The translations under genes were made by a program, and so were the position numbers. A stretch of 64,000 bases of DNA, taken from the NCBI RefSeq assembly GCF_003293695.1, contig NZ_CP029556.1, positions 2,242,001 to 2,306,000 of the forward strand, written 5' to 3'. The DNA comes from Lysobacter oculi. GTDB lineage: Bacteria > Pseudomonadota > Gammaproteobacteria > Xanthomonadales > Xanthomonadaceae. Positions within the stretch are counted from its first letter, which is position 1; every line of letters begins with the position of its first letter. Shown here piece after piece: positions 18,121 through 26,026 of this stretch. The notes beneath the pieces were generated by a model, which was not told where the DNA came from, did no database searches, and saw only the letters and a list, made by a program, of their open reading frames with translations.

Positions 18121-18207
18121 GCACTATTTCCCCACACACGTTGCCCCTGTACGACGGATGCTAGGCGATTTCACCCCGCCTGCACATTCCTGACGACGCA
18201 TGGGGCA

Positions 18208-18241
18208 CCCGGATTCCCGTGAACGGCTTCACGGATCCGGG
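18208..18241. other. Strong hairpin downstream of gspD
   Basis: CCCGGAT/ATCCGGG and CCGTGAA/TTCACGG pair around a CGGC loop with a 2-nt bulge (18208-18241). It begins 7 nt past the gspD stop on the minus strand. There is no T-run, so it may be a processing or stability element that limits read-through into the DUF1800 gene. Confidence 0.5.
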
Positions 18242-18248
18242 CGGGGGC

Positions 18249-20429
18249 TCAGCGTTTCGGCTTCTGCTGCAGGCGGATCGGTTCCAGGCCCTTGAAGCGG
18301 CGGCCGTACTCGTCGGTCAGCGCGCGCGCCTCGCCCGGGTCGCGGATCAGGCGCGGGGTGATCAGGATGATGACCTCGGTGCGCGCCGAGCGGTCGCTCT
18401 GCACGCCGAACAGCCCGCCGACCACCGGCAGCCGCGAGAGGAAGGGCACGCCGGACGTCCCCTTCGAGGCCTCGTCGCTGATCAGGCCGGCCAGCATCAC
18501 CGTGTCGCCGCTCTGCACCGCGGCCTCGGTCTTCATGCGGCGGGTGTTGATGCGCACGTTGCCGTAGATGTCGGCCACGCTGCCCGGGCTGCTGACTTCC
18601 TGCACGATGTCGAGGAAGACCATGCCGTCGCGGGTCACCCGCGGGCGCACCTTGAGGATGGTGCCGGTGTCGAGGTACTGCACCTGGCTGTAGGTCGGCG
18701 TGTTGCCGGTGCCGGGGTTGACCGTGACCGAGGCCACCGGGATGCGGCTGCCGACGTTGAGCGTGGCTTCCGCGTTGTTCTTGACCATCAGCGACGGCGT
18801 CTGCAGCAGGCGCAGGTCGGTGACCTTGTCGAGTGCGGTCAGCAGCGCCGCCACGTTGTGGCCGAGGAAACTCAGCGCCAGCCCGCTGCCGTCACCGATG
18901 ATGCTGCCGCCGACCAGCCCGAAGCCCTGCTTCTGCGCGGCCGCGGCGCGGATGGCGGGATCGGTGATGCCGTTTTCCAGATACCAGTTCACGCCGTAGC
19001 GCAGGTCGCCGGTCAGGTTCACTTCCACCACCTGCGCCTCGATGTGCACCTGCAGCGGCATCACATCGAGCTTCTGGATCACTTCGCGGATCGACTTCCA
19101 TGCCGAAGGCGAGGCCCGCACCAGCAGCGCGTTGTTTTCCTCCACCGCCGCCACGCCGACCTGGTCGCCGTTGACCTGCAGGCGCACCGCGCCGCTGCCG
19201 CCCTGGGTCTGCGGATTGAGCTGCATCTGGCCGTTGAAGCCGCCGCCCGCCGCGCCGGTGTTGCCGACCGTGGCATTGCTGGTGCCGCTGTCGGCGGAGA
19301 CCGGCGTGTCGCGGATCTCGGTCGGGGTGAGGCCGGGCATCAGGCTCGGCGGCTGCGCGCCGGCCTGCGCCGTGGTGCCGCCGAAGACCTCCGCCAGCCG
19401 CTGCGCGAGTTCGCGCGCCTTCACGTACTTCAGCTCGTAGGTGTAGAGCCGGCCGCCGGTGGCACCGCCGTCGATGCGGTCGATCCACTGCTGGATGTCG
19501 TCGAGGTAGTTGGGCTGCGAGGCGATCACCAGCACCGAGTTCGACGCCTCCAGCGGCATGAAGCGGAACATGCCCGCGACCGGCGTGCGGCTCTGTTCGC
19601 CGAACACGCGCTCCAGGTCGTTCACCACCTGCGCCGCGCGCCCGCTCTGCAGCGGGAACACGCCCACCGACATGCTGGCCATCCAGTCCACGTCGAAGGT
19701 CTGGATGGTGCGGCGGTAGTTCTCCAGCTCGGTCGGGGTGCCGGCCAGGGTGATGATGTTGCGGCCGCCGTCCACGTTGACGATCGCCGAAGGCCGCGCG
19801 TACGGCTTGAGGATCTTTTCCATCTCGGTGGCCGAGATGTAGCGCAGCTCGTACGGGCGCACCTGGTAGCCGATGCCGCGCGAGCTGCCGTTGCCACCGG
19901 CCACCGAAGGCGCGAGCAGGCCCGACGACACCGCCTGGTCGGCCGGCACGATGTTATAGCGGCCGTCGGCCCAGATCAGCCGCGCGTTGTTCCAGCCCAG
20001 CACGCTTTCCAGCAGACGCAGCGCTTCGGCCTGGGTCACCGGGCGCGGGGTGTTGATGTTGACCGTGCCCTGCACGCCGGGCGCGATGACGTAGTTCTGG
20101 CCCAGCATGTCGCCCAGGATGACCGCGACCAGCGACTGGATCGGCTCGTCCTGGAACACCAGCGAGGTGCCGCCGCGGCCCTTCACCGGGCCGCTCAGCG
20201 CCGGCGCCGACGGCGGCGCGATGGCCCGGCCGTTGCCGCGGCGGATCACCGGGCGCGGACTGGCGTCGCCTTCCAGCAGCACGCTTTCCTGCGGCATCGC
20301 CGGCGCCTGCGTGCCGGCCACGCCGGTGCTGCGGCTCAGGTCGGCGTCGCGGCGCATCTCGGGCACGGGCGCGGTGGCGCAACCGGCGAGGAGGACAAGG
20401 GCAAGCGGGGCAGTGAAGCGAATGGTCAT
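18249..20429 (-). CDS. gspD: Type II secretion system secretin GspD (XpsD)
   Basis: GspD forms the outer-membrane secretion channel. The 726-residue protein carries a lipoprotein signal ending in LVLLAGC (Cys17), as is known for Xanthomonas XpsD and unlike secretins that need a pilotin. An N0 domain (QDEPIQSLVAVILGDMLGQNYVIAPGVQG), N1-N3 repeats (YELRYISATEMEKILKPY, YELKYVKARELAQRLAEVF) and a C-terminal secretin domain follow (VPFLSRLPVVGGLFG). A Gly/Ala/Gln-rich insertion lies inside N3. The gene follows gspN by 19 bp. Confidence 0.96.
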   Translation of the reverse strand: MTIRFTAPLALVLLAGCATAPVPEMRRDADLSRSTGVAGTQAPAMPQESVLLEGDASPRPVIRRGNGRAIAPPSAPALSGPVKGRGGTSLVFQDEPIQSLVAVILGDMLGQNYVIAPGVQGTVNINTPRPVTQAEALRLLESVLGWNNARLIWADGRYNIVPADQAVSSGLLAPSVAGGNGSSRGIGYQVRPYELRYISATEMEKILKPYARPSAIVNVDGGRNIITLAGTPTELENYRRTIQTFDVDWMASMSVGVFPLQSGRAAQVVNDLERVFGEQSRTPVAGMFRFMPLEASNSVLVIASQPNYLDDIQQWIDRIDGGATGGRLYTYELKYVKARELAQRLAEVFGGTTAQAGAQPPSLMPGLTPTEIRDTPVSADSGTSNATVGNTGAAGGGFNGQMQLNPQTQGGSGAVRLQVNGDQVGVAAVEENNALLVRASPSAWKSIREVIQKLDVMPLQVHIEAQVVEVNLTGDLRYGVNWYLENGITDPAIRAAAAQKQGFGLVGGSIIGDGSGLALSFLGHNVAALLTALDKVTDLRLLQTPSLMVKNNAEATLNVGSRIPVASVTVNPGTGNTPTYSQVQYLDTGTILKVRPRVTRDGMVFLDIVQEVSSPGSVADIYGNVRINTRRMKTEAAVQSGDTVMLAGLISDEASKGTSGVPFLSRLPVVGGLFGVQSDRSARTEVIILITPRLIRDPGEARALTDEYGRRFKGLEPIRLQQKPKR

Positions 20430-20448
20430 CGGCGGGACTCGTGCGCGC

Positions 20449-21207
20449 TCAATGCGGCGGGCGTGGAGAGGGGGAAGGTGGGGCAGGTTGGCTCATCTGC
20501 CGGCGGCGTGCCTGTATGCGCTGGCGGATCGCTTCCACCTGCTGGCGCTGCTCGGGGGTTTCGGCGGCGTCGGTGGCGGGATTGGGCGGCACGGGCACGG
20601 CGGCGCCGGCCTGCCCGGTGATGCCGGGGGTGGCGGGCGGCGGCGGCGCAGGGGCGCGCGGTTCGCTGCCCTGCATCGGCGCGGCGGCCGGCGGCGGCGC
20701 GTTGAGCGCGTTGCGGGCTTCCAGCTTCAACACCTGTTCCTGCTCGCCGTTGCGGAACGTCGCCGTGCGCGGGCCGAGCGCGACCAGCCGCCAGCCCGGC
20801 TGGGTTTCGACTTCATCCCCCAGGCGCACGCGCAGCGGCTTGCCGCCGCCCTGGCCGGGCGAGAGCGTGGCCAGTTCCAGCCCCGGCGAACGCACGATGC
20901 CGGTCAGCGTGGCCATGAAGCCGTTGGCGTTGTCGCCGCTGATGCCGCTTTCGTCGCCGACCGCGGCGACACGCGGATTGCGGTCGTTGAAGAACAGCGG
21001 ACGCGCCCAGGCGGCATCGGCGGGGTTGGGAGCCTGCATCGGCGGCGCGCTGACCTGCGGATAGACCGGCAGGGTGCCGGCGCCGGCATCGACCCCGTCC
21101 TGCGCGGGCGCCGGCCACAGCAGCGCCCAGCCGCAGAACGCGGCGGCGGCGACCACGACGGCCGACCACAGCCGCGTCGAGACCGGCATGCGTGACACGG
21201 CACTCAT
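20449..21207 (-). CDS. gspN: Type II secretion system protein GspN/XpsN (GspC-like subunit)
   Basis: The 252-residue protein has a short cytoplasmic N-terminus, one membrane helix (about 13-31) and a periplasmic part with an HR-like segment (AWARPLFFNDRNPR, LTGIVRSPGLELATL, LRVRLGDEVETQPGWRLVALG) that resembles GspC. The C-terminus is Pro/Ala-rich. No separate gspC is present, so XpsN probably plays that role, linking the inner-membrane platform to the secretin, as in Xanthomonas. Its ATG overlaps the gspM stop by 4 nt. Confidence 0.85.
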   Translation of the reverse strand: MSAVSRMPVSTRLWSAVVVAAAAFCGWALLWPAPAQDGVDAGAGTLPVYPQVSAPPMQAPNPADAAWARPLFFNDRNPRVAAVGDESGISGDNANGFMATLTGIVRSPGLELATLSPGQGGGKPLRVRLGDEVETQPGWRLVALGPRTATFRNGEQEQVLKLEARNALNAPPPAAAPMQGSEPRAPAPPPPATPGITGQAGAAVPVPPNPATDAAETPEQRQQVEAIRQRIQARRRQMSQPAPPSPSPRPPH

Positions 21208-21824
21208 GGCGCGTCCCCGGCGGACGCCGTCGGCTGCACCTGGCCGCTGACGCTCAGGCCGACATCCAGCACGCCGGCCAGGCCGGTTAGGATGGCGCCC
21301 GGGTACTGCGGCGGCGCGGAGATGTTGAGGTCATCGACCAGCAACGCCGGCTGGCCGCTTTCGAGCAGATAGAGCAGCTGCAGCAGCTCGGCATTGCCGC
21401 AGCGCAGGCGCAGCACCAGGGTGGCGCGGCGCGGGTCGCTGGCGACCGGCGTGGGGTTGCGGCTCTGCACGCGGCAGCGCTGGCCTTCGCCGCCGACCAT
21501 CGCCACCGACTGGTCCACGCGCTGGGCGATGCCGTCGATGGCCTGCGCGACGCTGCCTTCGGGCAGCCACAGCGGTTGCTGGCGCGATGCGTCTTCGGCG
21601 GCGAGCAGCGCGGCTTCGATCGGGCCGCGTTGCGCCACCAGCGCCTGCGCGCGGGCCTGGCGTTCGGCGAGCTGGTTGGCCTGCGCACGGGCGGCGCTCC
21701 ACGGCTGCCACCACAGCGCATGCAGCAGGCCGATGGCGATGGCCAGCGTGATCGCCAGCATCAACACCGCCACGTTGCGCTGGCGGCGTTCGATGGGTGA
21801 GAGGGCGGGCGCGACGGCGGTCAT
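21204..21824 (-). CDS. gspM: Type II secretion system protein GspM (XpsM)
   Basis: The 206-residue bitopic protein has one N-terminal helix (about 18-39), a coiled-coil-like stretch (QANQLAERQARAQALV) and a small periplasmic ferredoxin-like domain. That layout and its place directly after gspL identify GspM. It partners GspL in the inner-membrane platform. The ATG at 21824 overlaps the gspL stop by 4 nt and its own stop overlaps gspN by 4 nt. Confidence 0.88.
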   Translation of the reverse strand: MTAVAPALSPIERRQRNVAVLMLAITLAIAIGLLHALWWQPWSAARAQANQLAERQARAQALVAQRGPIEAALLAAEDASRQQPLWLPEGSVAQAIDGIAQRVDQSVAMVGGEGQRCRVQSRNPTPVASDPRRATLVLRLRCGNAELLQLLYLLESGQPALLVDDLNISAPPQYPGAILTGLAGVLDVGLSVSGQVQPTASAGDAP

Positions 21825-22915
21825 CGCGCGGCCTCGTTCGAAGGCGGAAGCAGACGCATCGACACGGTATAGCGGTCGCCGCCGTTGCCGGCATCCGCCG
21901 CGACCGCGCCGGACATCGCCACATCGCGCCACAACGGGCTGCCCTGCAGCGCCGGCACCAGCCGGGTGGACTGCGGCGACACGCCTGAAATCTGCAGCTG
22001 CGTGCCCTGCACCGCGAGGCGCTCGACATAGCTGTTGGCCGGCAGCCGCTCGCCCAGTTCATTGAGCAGCGCCGACAGCGGTGCGCGGCGTTCGCGCTGC
22101 GCCTGGATCTGGCGCGCGCCCTCGGTCAGGTCGGCCAGCCGCTGGCGCTGTTCGGACACGCGTCGTGCCTCGTCGCGCGTCTGCCGAAGCTGGGTGTCGA
22201 TGTCGGCGGCGCGGGCCTTCTCGCGCTGGATCGAGCCGAAGCCGGCCACGATCACCAGCCCGAGCGCGATCGCGGCGAGGACGAGGTTGCGGCGCCGCCA
22301 GCGGTTGACCGGCTGCATCCGCAGATCCATCGGCAGCAGGTTGACGCCGGAAGGCATGCCGGCGTCGGTGGCGACATCCACCCCCTGCAGCACGATGCCG
22401 AGCGACTGCGCGCGCGCCAGCAGCGGCGCGAGGCGCGCCAGCGGCACGGCGACGAGTTCCGCGCGGAGCTGCCGGGCGACCGGGTCGATCGACAGCGTGC
22501 GCGCGTCCCAGGTGACATCGGCGGCGGTGAACGGCGTCTGCCGGTCGATCTCGTAACGCAATGCTTCATGCAGATGGCCATCGGCGGCCTGCGGCAGGTT
22601 CAACATCGAACGCACCGCATTGGGCGGCGACAGCAGCAGCCAGCGCGGCAGGTCGGGATGGCGGGCGAGGACGGCTTCGGCATCCACCTCCGATGCGGTG
22701 GCCGGCGCGGCTTCGTCACGGCGCCCGACCCAGGCCTGCGGCGTGTCGCCTTCCAGCTTCAGCCAGACGCCGGGCGGCAGCGGGAACCAGCGTTGCCGCA
22801 ATGTCGCGGGCAGCGCCAGGCGCAGGCCGTGGCCCCATGCGTCGAACAGGCGATGCAGCCCGCCGAGCGCACTGCTGGAACGTCCTGCCGGCGGTGCCGG
22901 AATTACTGCCCCCAT
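21821..22915 (-). CDS. gspL: Type II secretion system protein GspL (XpsL)
   Basis: The 364-residue protein has an actin-like cytoplasmic domain (residues 30-225, including LLLSPPNAVRSMLNLP and LHEALRYEIDRQTPFTAADV), which in the family binds GspE. One membrane helix (about 232-252) and a periplasmic domain of PilN type follow. It recruits the ATPase to the inner membrane. The ATG at 22915 overlaps the gspK end by 13 nt. Confidence 0.9.
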   Translation of the reverse strand: MGAVIPAPPAGRSSSALGGLHRLFDAWGHGLRLALPATLRQRWFPLPPGVWLKLEGDTPQAWVGRRDEAAPATASEVDAEAVLARHPDLPRWLLLSPPNAVRSMLNLPQAADGHLHEALRYEIDRQTPFTAADVTWDARTLSIDPVARQLRAELVAVPLARLAPLLARAQSLGIVLQGVDVATDAGMPSGVNLLPMDLRMQPVNRWRRRNLVLAAIALGLVIVAGFGSIQREKARAADIDTQLRQTRDEARRVSEQRQRLADLTEGARQIQAQRERRAPLSALLNELGERLPANSYVERLAVQGTQLQISGVSPQSTRLVPALQGSPLWRDVAMSGAVAADAGNGGDRYTVSMRLLPPSNEAAR

Positions 22916-23736
22916 GAACCGTGTTCCCAAGCGAGCCAGACGGAAGCCATGCCGCCACTCGCGCGCGGGAAGGCGCGCAGCACGACGAAAACGCGGCCGG
23001 GAGGTCTTCCGGGCCGGCGAGCAATCGATTCTATGGCATAAGTTCCGCTGCCGAATTCGGGTCCGGCGGCGGGCGAAGTGTCGGCGCCGGCGCGCCCGAT
23101 CGCGGCCAGTGCCTCGCGCATCGCCGGACTCGCCAGGCGCCATTCCGGTTGCGCGGCATTGCCATGCACGGTGAGTTCGCCGCCGATCCGCGCGAGGGTG
23201 TCCGCGCTGACGCCCGGCCACTGCCGCAGTTCCGACACGCTGGCGATCGTCCGCACCACGCCGGTCACCGGTGGCGGTGCGCCGGGGACCGCCGGCAGCG
23301 GGGGCGCGATGCCGGTGTTGTCGCGCCGGAGCGCCTGCAGCCCGCCGACGATCCGCGCGCGCTGTTCGGCCGGCACCTGCCTGGCCTGCATCAGCGCGGC
23401 CAGCAGGTCGGGGTCGCCCTGGTTGAGGTCGAACTTGCCGGCTTCGTCGCGAAAGGTGATCTGGATGTCCCAGCCGTCGAGTTGCAGGCGGTGCGGCGTC
23501 ATCGACGGCCCCCACGCCTCGCTGCCCAGCGCGCGGTCATTGCGCGCCACCGCGTAGGCGATGCCGGCGCGGGCGGCGGCTTCGGCCTGCACGCGGTCGA
23601 ACTGCGCGCGCGCCTCGATGTGGCCGACCTTCGCCGAATACGCCAGCACCGCGACCATCGTCATCAGGATCGCGATCAGCCACAGCATCAGCGGCAGCGC
23701 GAATCCCCGGCAAAGGCGCCTCGTCATCGTCCTCAT
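22903..23736 (-). CDS. gspK: Type II secretion minor pseudopilin GspK (XpsK)
   Basis: The 277-residue protein has a prepilin leader cleaved at G^FALPLMLWL. It lacks the Glu at position 5 found in other pseudopilins, which is the usual hallmark of GspK, the tip subunit. The large globular domain contains the typical EAGKFDLN block. The start at 23736 overlaps the gspJ stop by 4 nt. Confidence 0.92.
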   Translation of the reverse strand: MRTMTRRLCRGFALPLMLWLIAILMTMVAVLAYSAKVGHIEARAQFDRVQAEAAARAGIAYAVARNDRALGSEAWGPSMTPHRLQLDGWDIQITFRDEAGKFDLNQGDPDLLAALMQARQVPAEQRARIVGGLQALRRDNTGIAPPLPAVPGAPPPVTGVVRTIASVSELRQWPGVSADTLARIGGELTVHGNAAQPEWRLASPAMREALAAIGRAGADTSPAAGPEFGSGTYAIESIARRPGRPPGRVFVVLRAFPRASGGMASVWLAWEHGSWGQ

Positions 23737-24350
23737 GGCACCGGGTTCACCGCGAGCGGGATGCGCACATCGAGCAGCGGCCATTCCGGTTCGCCCGGCC
23801 GCGCGGTCATCCGCACTTCGATCCATTCCGGGAGGATGTCGCTGCGTTTCCATTCCGGCAGCCACGGTCCGGGCCGCCCGTCCTCGTCACGCCCGCGATA
23901 GCGGAATTCCGCGCGGGCCAAGTCCGCCACCAGCGTGGTGCGCTCGTCCGGCGCGCAGGCCAGCCCCGGCACGCCGCGCGGCCCGGTGGCGACGCAGATC
24001 AGTTGGCCGGCACCCGCCGACTGCACTTCGATCACCTGCCGCATCGGCCCGGCGAGCGTGGGGTAGGGCGGCATCTCGGTGACGAATTCCATCCGCAATG
24101 CGTTGCCGAGGAACATCGCCTCGCTGCCGTCGCCGGGGTCGAACTTGACCGCCATCGCCGCGCCGATCCGCCCGCGCAGCAGGCTGGCCACGGCGTTGCG
24201 GGTCATGCTCGCTTCCAGCAGCGCCTCGCTGCGTGCCTGCGCCCGCGACATCCCGCGCACGCTCGCCGCGGTGACCGCGATCGCGCTGGCCAGCAGCAGG
24301 GTCGCCAGCAGCAGTTCCAGCAGGGTGAAGCCGCGCATCCGGCGGATCAT
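23733..24350 (-). CDS. gspJ: Type II secretion minor pseudopilin GspJ (XpsJ)
   Basis: The 205-residue prepilin has a very short leader, MIRRMRG^FTLLELLLA, with the cleavage Gly and Glu5 intact. Its globular domain includes a pair of cysteines (LICVATG and GLACAPDE) that may bond. Its ATG overlaps the gspI stop by 4 nt. GspI, J and K form the pseudopilus tip complex. Confidence 0.92.
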   Translation of the reverse strand: MIRRMRGFTLLELLLATLLLASAIAVTAASVRGMSRAQARSEALLEASMTRNAVASLLRGRIGAAMAVKFDPGDGSEAMFLGNALRMEFVTEMPPYPTLAGPMRQVIEVQSAGAGQLICVATGPRGVPGLACAPDERTTLVADLARAEFRYRGRDEDGRPGPWLPEWKRSDILPEWIEVRMTARPGEPEWPLLDVRIPLAVNPVP

Positions 24351-24820
24351 TTCGGTGCGCCCCCATCGCCCGCCGCATCGCCACCGGGCACCGGGCCGGA
24401 AGCGGTCGGCGGCGGATTGACCAGCCCGACCATGCGCACCGACTGCGCGCGTCCGCCGTCATCCCACTGCACTTCCAGCGTGGTCTGCCAGAGCCGCGCG
24501 CGGCCGTTGGCATCGACCAGCAGGCCTTCGGGGTCGGCGTATTCGGCCACCTCGCGCGACCACTGGTAGCGGCCGCCCTGCACGCTGCCGTGTTCGCGGC
24601 CCAGCGCCAGCCGCCGGCCTTCGGCCTCGTCGCTCAGCGACTGCGCCCATTGCGCCGCCTCCGCCGCCGAGCCCGACCAGCCGATCTGCCGGTAGGCGCG
24701 TGCCGACACCGCCAGCACCGTGGTCAGCACCAGCGCCATCAGCGCGAACGCGACGATGAGTTCGATCAGGCTGAAGCCGGCTTCTTTTGCATGGCGATGT
24801 GGCTTCGGCGGCGCGCTCAC
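24347..24820 (-). CDS. gspI: Type II secretion minor pseudopilin GspI (XpsI)
   Basis: The 157-residue prepilin is cleaved at KEAG^FSLIELIVAFALMA. No ATG is available near the leader. The GTG at 24820 overlaps the gspH stop (GTGA) and gives a normal-length leader, so it is the likely start. The C-terminus ends in a Gly/Asp/Pro-rich tail longer than usual. Confidence 0.9.
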   Translation of the reverse strand: MSAPPKPHRHAKEAGFSLIELIVAFALMALVLTTVLAVSARAYRQIGWSGSAAEAAQWAQSLSDEAEGRRLALGREHGSVQGGRYQWSREVAEYADPEGLLVDANGRARLWQTTLEVQWDDGGRAQSVRMVGLVNPPPTASGPVPGGDAAGDGGAPK

Positions 24821-25302
24821 GGCGTCGAGGCCCGGGTCGTCCTGACCTGCCCGGTTAGCCAGTTCACGTCCAGCCGCCACGCCTGCGTGCCCTGCGACAG
24901 TTCGATGCGCCCGCCGCTGGAGGCGCCGTCGGGGAAGAACAGGATCGCGCCGCCACGCGGCGTGCGCAGTTCGGCGGCGGTGATCATCGACAGCGCGATG
25001 GCCTCCGGCACCGGCTGCGGCTTGCCACCCGCCGCCTGCCAGCGGTGCGCGGCCGATTCCAGCTCGAAGCGCTGCACTTTCTGTTCCAGCATCGCGCGGG
25101 CGCCGGCATCGCGCAGGCCATTGGCCATCTGCGCGGTCGCCGCCCGCAGGCGCGGGCCGTCGCTGCCGCGGGTGAAGGCCGCGGCCATCATCGTCATCGC
25201 GCCGGCGACCAGCGCCAGCACCAGCAGGATTTCCAGCAAGGTGAAACCGGCGCAGGCGCGCCGGCTTCCACATCCACCCTTATTCGTTGGCGATGTCGGC
25301 AT
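24817..25302 (-). CDS. gspH: Type II secretion minor pseudopilin GspH (XpsH)
   Basis: The prepilin is cleaved at CAG^FTLLEILLVLALVAG and has a globular domain of about 130 residues. I chose the ATG at 25302 (161 residues); the in-frame ATG at 25329 would overlap gspG by 50 nt instead of 23. Both give a leader of about 20-30 residues, so the start is uncertain. Confidence 0.88.
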   Translation of the reverse strand: MPTSPTNKGGCGSRRACAGFTLLEILLVLALVAGAMTMMAAAFTRGSDGPRLRAATAQMANGLRDAGARAMLEQKVQRFELESAAHRWQAAGGKPQPVPEAIALSMITAAELRTPRGGAILFFPDGASSGGRIELSQGTQAWRLDVNWLTGQVRTTRASTP

Positions 25303-25720
25303 CGACGCTGGAACCGCCCGGCTTGCCATCGCGGCCCAGACTGGTCAGCTCGAACGGCTTGCCCTGGCCCGGCACCTTGTAGCCGATGGCATTGCCCCAG
25401 GGGTCCTTGAGTTCCAGCGCCTTGGCGTACGGGCCCAGCCAGCCGCTGCCGCCCGCCGGCGCGGTGACCAGTTCGTCGAGCTGCGCGGGGTAGCGGCCGA
25501 CATCCAGCTTGAACTGCTCGATCTTGTCGGCCGTGGTCTGGATCTGCGCCTTGGCCAGGCCGACCTTGGCGCGGTCGCCGCCACCGAGGATGCGCGATGC
25601 GGCGAAGGCCACCACCACGCCGATCAGCATCACCACCAGCACGATCTCGATGAGGGTGAAGCCAGCCTGCCGCCGATTGCCCAGCCGGATAGCGATACGC
25701 GATTTCGACGCTCGACTCAT
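25280..25720 (-). CDS. gspG: Type II secretion major pseudopilin GspG (XpsG)
   Basis: GspG forms the shaft of the pseudopilus. The 146-residue preprotein, from the ATG at 25720, is cleaved at RRQAG^FTLIEIVLVVMLIG. The C-terminal calcium-binding loop region is conserved (GWLGPYAKALELKDPWGNAIGYKVPG, SLGRDGKPGG). It is the first gene of the leftward secretion operon; the divergent neighbour is a secreted protease, and a Clp/CRP-type site lies between them. Confidence 0.95.
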   Translation of the reverse strand: MSRASKSRIAIRLGNRRQAGFTLIEIVLVVMLIGVVVAFAASRILGGGDRAKVGLAKAQIQTTADKIEQFKLDVGRYPAQLDELVTAPAGGSGWLGPYAKALELKDPWGNAIGYKVPGQGKPFELTSLGRDGKPGGSSVDADIANE

Positions 25721-25845
25721 GCCTCTGCACCTCGACGGGGGACGGGCTATTCCACAGCACATCCGTGAAAGCGGCAACCGGGCGGCCTGATGCAGGCAAT
25801 CCCTAGGCAATCGCATGTCTGGGGCTGGATTGCTAACAAAAACAT

Positions 25846-25857
25846 AACAATATTGTT
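25846..25857. promoter_or_regulatory. AT-rich palindrome in the gspG/protease promoter region
   Basis: AACAATATTGTT is a perfect 12-bp palindrome in an unusually AT-rich stretch for this genome (25830-25930). It could be an operator or part of the leftward gspG promoter. No other function is evident. Confidence 0.35.
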
Positions 25858-25874
25858 CATCTATGTTTCTGTTC

Positions 25875-25890
25875 TGTGAAACAGATCACG
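25875..25890 (+). promoter_or_regulatory. Clp/CRP-type operator
   Basis: TGTGA-AACAGA-TCACG matches the CRP consensus TGTGA-N6-TCACA at nine of ten positions. Xanthomonas-type Clp recognises the same sequence and is known to activate extracellular-enzyme genes. Its centre is 41.5 bp from the start site predicted from the -10 box at 25913, the class II activator geometry. Confidence 0.7.
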
Positions 25891-25912
25891 AATTAACACT
25901 TGAAAAAGTTCG

Positions 25913-25918
25913 TATAAG
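25913..25918 (+). promoter_or_regulatory. -10 box of the protease promoter
   Basis: TATAAG at 25913-25918 predicts a start near 25924 and a leader of about 100 nt. No good -35 is present at the correct spacing, as expected for a promoter that depends on the Clp-type site just upstream. Confidence 0.6.
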
Positions 25919-26026
25919 TCATTCATGGAGGCTTAAGGTCGGCGCCCTCCATTGCACGGGCAATCCCCCGCTGCCCCGTGGCTGCACATCCCCGAGCCGA
26001 TTTCCCTGCACCCAAGGTGACGCTTA

